Below, in pieces: positions 60,672-64,000 of a stretch of 64,000 nucleotides of DNA. Where the stretch lies: NCBI GenBank assembly GCA_030159075.1, contig BROG01000004.1, forward strand, positions 2,544,501 through 2,608,500, given 5' to 3'. The DNA is from Atrina japonica. Its lineage: Eukaryota > Mollusca > Bivalvia > Pterioida > Pinnidae. The position numbers were made by a program, and so were the translations under genes. The notes beneath the pieces were generated by a model, which searched no databases, was not told the DNA's origin, and saw nothing but the letters and a program-made list of their open reading frames with translations. Within the stretch, counting starts at the first letter, position 1. Each line of letters begins with the position of its first letter.

Positions 60672-60939
60672 GTATGAGTTAAACATTGCATGTTGAATGT
60701 GATACCATTAGGGAAAACCCAGTAATGTTTTACAAAAACTAATAGTGTCTTGGTGATTTCATCAGAAATGTAGTTGAAATGAATATATCTAAAGGGGAAA
60801 TTGCTGATACACTCTCTGGTTTTGTAAATAAGTCACAGGGTAAGCCTATTCTAATTCCCTGAATATTTCAAATTAACATTTTAATGACAGAAGTGATGAA
60901 CACATAAGGTCTTATGCTAGGCCAGACTTTTATCAATGA

Positions 60940-61195
60940 CCATCGTGGTTAGAGCATCACACTTTAAACCATGTAATCTTTCGCATCTGATCAGCATGGT
61001 GGATGTAGGTCCCATTGGAACCTAAGCTAATTTTGTCAGGAAGTTTGCTAGTTTTCTTTCAGAAGGCCGGTAGTCTCTTCCTGGGAATATTGTAATCTGG
61101 TTCTCTCCTCCAACATTAAAAACTTACTGCCACCATATAACTGAAAATTTTTATAGTGTGGCGTAAAACACCAATAGAACAAAACAAACAAACAA
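60940..61195 (+). mobile_element. tRNA(Ser)-like SINE, intron 36
   Basis: A-box-like CATCGTGGTTAGAGCATCAC, B-box region degenerate (GATGTAGGTCCC), then AGTCTCTTCCTGGGAATATT and a tail of AAACAAAC. Confidence 0.7.
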
Positions 61196-61316
61196 ATCTT
61201 TGACCAAATTACTGGGTTGAGAATATCAATGCACTTAAAAATGTAGTACTGATTTATCATTTGGATTTAAGAATTTTTATACCAAATTTATTGTCATTAA
61301 GGGGTGAATCAATATA

Positions 61317-61498
61317 CAGTAAAACCTGCTTTAGTGACCACCTGTGTATAAAGACCACCTGGTCACAAAGATTGTTTTTTGCTGTCCCCAATGGTACCAT
61401 TTGTGTACAAATCAACCTCTATATAAAGACCACCTCCCTATAAAGACTGGTTTTGTTGTGTCACTAAGGGGGTCTTTATATACAAGTTTAACTGTATT
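61317..61498 (+). mobile_element. GACCACC TIR element, best copy
   Basis: TACAGTAAAACCTGCTTTAG at the left, TATATACAAGTTTAACTGTA at the right (imperfect 14-base inverted ends). Inside are three TATAAAGACCACCT blocks and GCTGTCCCCAATGGTACCAT. No open frame. Confidence 0.78.
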
Positions 61499-62914
61499 TT
61501 TGATGTTTTGTATTTGAAACAAACAATTCAAGACACTGAATACTGTTTAGATACAATGTTAGGATATGTAAACAGTAATGTTCAACAAGTATCTTAAAGT
61601 AGGTCAGTCAAAATGAAGGCCTTCTGTACTCGGTGATGTCCTCCAAAAAAGTAGTGGTTTCATAAAACAAGTTGACTTTGTAAATTGTAATGTGTTTTTA
61701 CGTGTCATATCCAAGTCGCTTAATAAAGGTCCTACCAAAAGTATTGTGATTAGAAATAACGGTCGTTAGTTGTGTAAGGATGGTAATTTCTTTGATCAAG
61801 GTGTTTAAATAAGAAAATGCTTTGGGAGGGTTTCATATAGGTCCCATTATTTTGGTAGTCGTTAAAAACATTGAGTTGCTAAGGCAAGTCAGACTGCATT
61901 AAAAGGTGTCAGACCAAAATTTAAAAATGTAGCACTGCTTTGGTTAGGCCGTCTTCGAAAGTGTTAGGAAAAAATGATCAAACGTGATGAGTAGACAGAG
62001 AAATCTCAACCCTTGTAAGTGTCTAGATGTCTGGTTCTAAGGAAATCCTCACATTGGACAGCCAGACTCTAACACTTGGGTGGATATTTCGGTATCCAGG
62101 CGTTACCCCCATGCAAAATTCTTGTGTTCTTTATCGACATATCTATCTGTTTTTGTGTGATATCTGTCACACTGTTTGATGACAGCTTTTGATATAAACG
62201 TGGGCATCAAGTTTTGTAGGATATTTCTATAATTAGATGATTACACAACAGTTGTCAAACACATTTCCCAAAATTATACAATTGTGAATAGTACAATACA
62301 TTGTAATTTTTGTTTCCACTGTAGCATTTATAATGGTTTCAACCGGCAAGATATTGTCTGTGTTCAGTCGTAACATTTAATTTGGTTACAAACCACAAGA
62401 TAATGTCTTTTCTCTCCCTTTGACCTTTTACACCAGCATATATATCTTGTGTGAATTGTCACATTACTATTACATCACACACTTAAGTTGTAAGTTTACT
62501 GATGGTGCAGTATAAACGGAGGTGAAATGTACCTCATTTGGGAGTACAATCAGTACATAGCATTTGATAGTGTTGTGTCGTGTGATATGTTTAGTGATAT
62601 ATGTATTGTTTATTTAGGTGTAAAACAATCCATTTCCATGATTTTTCAACTCATTCACCCCTAAAGACACATTTGGACTGGTCTACTTGTATTTCAGGGG
62701 TTGATAAGTTAACATTTAACAGTATTACCTTTTCAAACCAAATTTTGAAGTAAACTGTCTAATCAAGATTTCTCTTGTTTTGAACAGGGTTCCTCAGTGT
62801 TTAAAGAAATATGACCTGTTTTTGACTGAAAAATGTCAAATATAGGGAATGTAGAAATTACCTCTTAACCATTTTGATACAATTAGAACTATCTCTGAAC
62901 ATGAAATTATAGTT

Positions 62915-63090
62915 AAACTTGTATATAAAGACCCCCTTAGGGACACAACAGAACCAGTCTTTAAAGGGAAGTGGTCTTTATATAGAGGTTGATTTGTACA
63001 CTAATGGTAAATTTTGGACAGCAAGAAACAGTTTTTATGACCAGGTGGTCTTTATACATACATATGTAGGTGATTGCTAAAGCAGTACAT
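62915..63090 (-). mobile_element. GACCACC TIR element, minus strand, intron 36
   Basis: AGTTAAACTTGTATATAAAG at the left is the inverse of the right end of the 61317 copy. TTTATGACCAGGTGGTC and ATTGCTAAAGCAGTA lie at the right. Confidence 0.7.
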
Positions 63091-64000
63091 CACCGTCAAA
63101 ATGGGTTACTTTTTTCAAGTTTTTTCTAATAATATTCCTGCATTTGTTTTTTATGTCTCCGTGGCTAGGCCAATATGGCACTATATTTATATTGATGGCA
63201 TACAGTTGTAATTAATGATGAAATTAGGATTAGTAAGAAATAGCATATGCTGACTCAGCATTTCTATTAGAATTTGTTTTTATCTGGTGCACTTGTGTTT
63301 TACAAACACTTCTTTTATATGTGGACCAGATTGGAGCTAGAAAGGATATAATTTATCACCTTATAAACATTTAAAACTTCCTCATAAGTGAAATTGGAAA
63401 TCTGATCCTCTGTATGCATGTGGCATGTAGGAAATGAAGAAAAAAGTGATGTATTAAAAAATCATTTTAGCGCCAAATGTTATAAAAGTAATTTCCATAA
63501 AATTTTCTGGTTGAAATTTTAGAAAAAAATACCCACTGTTGTATTTAATGATAAAAGAGAAGGAGAGGACCATTTTGTAGTTTCCACAGGGACCATATTG
63601 GACCACATTTCCAATGCAAATGTACATGTGCTTATTTCAAGTTTGATGTAAAAATTCCCAGTTCGGTACAGAGACCACAAACATGATGAGAAATAAATTG
63701 ATGGAGGGGGAAATGCATTTAAAAGATAGATTACATTTAGATTTGCTCGTGTGAACTTTTTCCCTTAATCTGACACAAATTTACATTATAATTCCCAATA
63801 GTGTTGCCAATGGCATTTTCCCCAAAGTTGAAAGAAAAGGGCCTATAGGGGATTTGTGCATCAAATAAAAATCAAGATGTCTTTACAATATTACGGGGAT
63901 ATAATGGAGGTGAAACTACAAATGATAGATAATTGATTCAGGACTTACGATTTAATGGGAAATTGTAAACTTGTGTGCTATATGTATTATATTGACTAAT

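Larger units (their letters stand above)
60672..64000 (+). other. intron 36, incomplete
   Basis: Repeat-bearing intron: a SINE at 60940-61195, GACCACC elements at 61317-61498 and 62915-63090, a TTAA element at 62645-62712 and TTCCCA-family fragments at 63580-63850. I found no exon continuing the GTF3C1 C-terminus. Confidence 0.6.

Noticed and set aside
59216..59473. 85-codon minus-strand frame at the start of exon 35
   Set aside because: Antisense shadow of a well-supported coding exon.
60672..64000. Final GTF3C1 exons
   Set aside because: Scanned for an acceptor followed by sequence like the vertebrate C-terminus (LLxxHQVLxVG; FYEP) and found none. The gene most likely continues beyond the window.

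Overview
The window is nuclear DNA from an animal, most probably a bivalve mollusc. It is AT-rich and intron-rich, with GT-AG introns, long intronic minisatellites, tRNA-derived SINEs ending in AAACAAAC tails, and dispersed repeats containing TCACCTGAA, GACCACC or TACATGTA. I recognise these as common in bivalves, but that is recalled knowledge and not a database match. No bacterial, organellar or viral gene was recognised.

One protein-coding gene fills the window: GTF3C1, the largest subunit of RNA polymerase III factor TFIIIC (TFIIIC220, yeast tau138), on the plus strand. I could follow it through 36 coding exons from the start codon at 7828 to 60671. All 35 intervening introns begin GT and end AG. 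Exon phases chain without a break (5328 coding bases, 1776 codons). The translation follows the vertebrate protein in order: N-terminal winged helix, B-block-binding region, further winged helices, basic linker, a Myb-like W..RED.L block, and an acidic linker. The last part of the protein (a few hundred residues by comparison with the roughly 2100-residue human protein) lies beyond 64000.

Region by region: 1-7827 is 5' flank and probable 5' UTR. It holds a foldback element, paired SINE tails, a hairpin, a CpG-containing stretch near 5170-5558 that may be a non-coding first exon, and a CA/TA minisatellite. 7828-20684 carries exons 1-8 (B-block reader). 21693-36918 carries exons 9-22. 37450-50754 carries the basic linker, the Myb-like block and the central C-terminal part (exons 23-33). 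55659-60671 carries exons 34-36. 60672-64000 is intron.

The most unusual structure is in the introns. At least five tandem arrays sit at or near exon edges (introns 12, 15, 26, 29, 30). In three of them (15, 26, 30) the repeat unit is visibly derived from the exon-intron junction, splice-site sequence included. In introns 12, 15 and 30 the exon's frame runs on into the array without an immediate stop. Several small TIR elements can be bounded from the sequence, including an hAT-like one inserted inside one of the arrays and another inside an older dispersed repeat.
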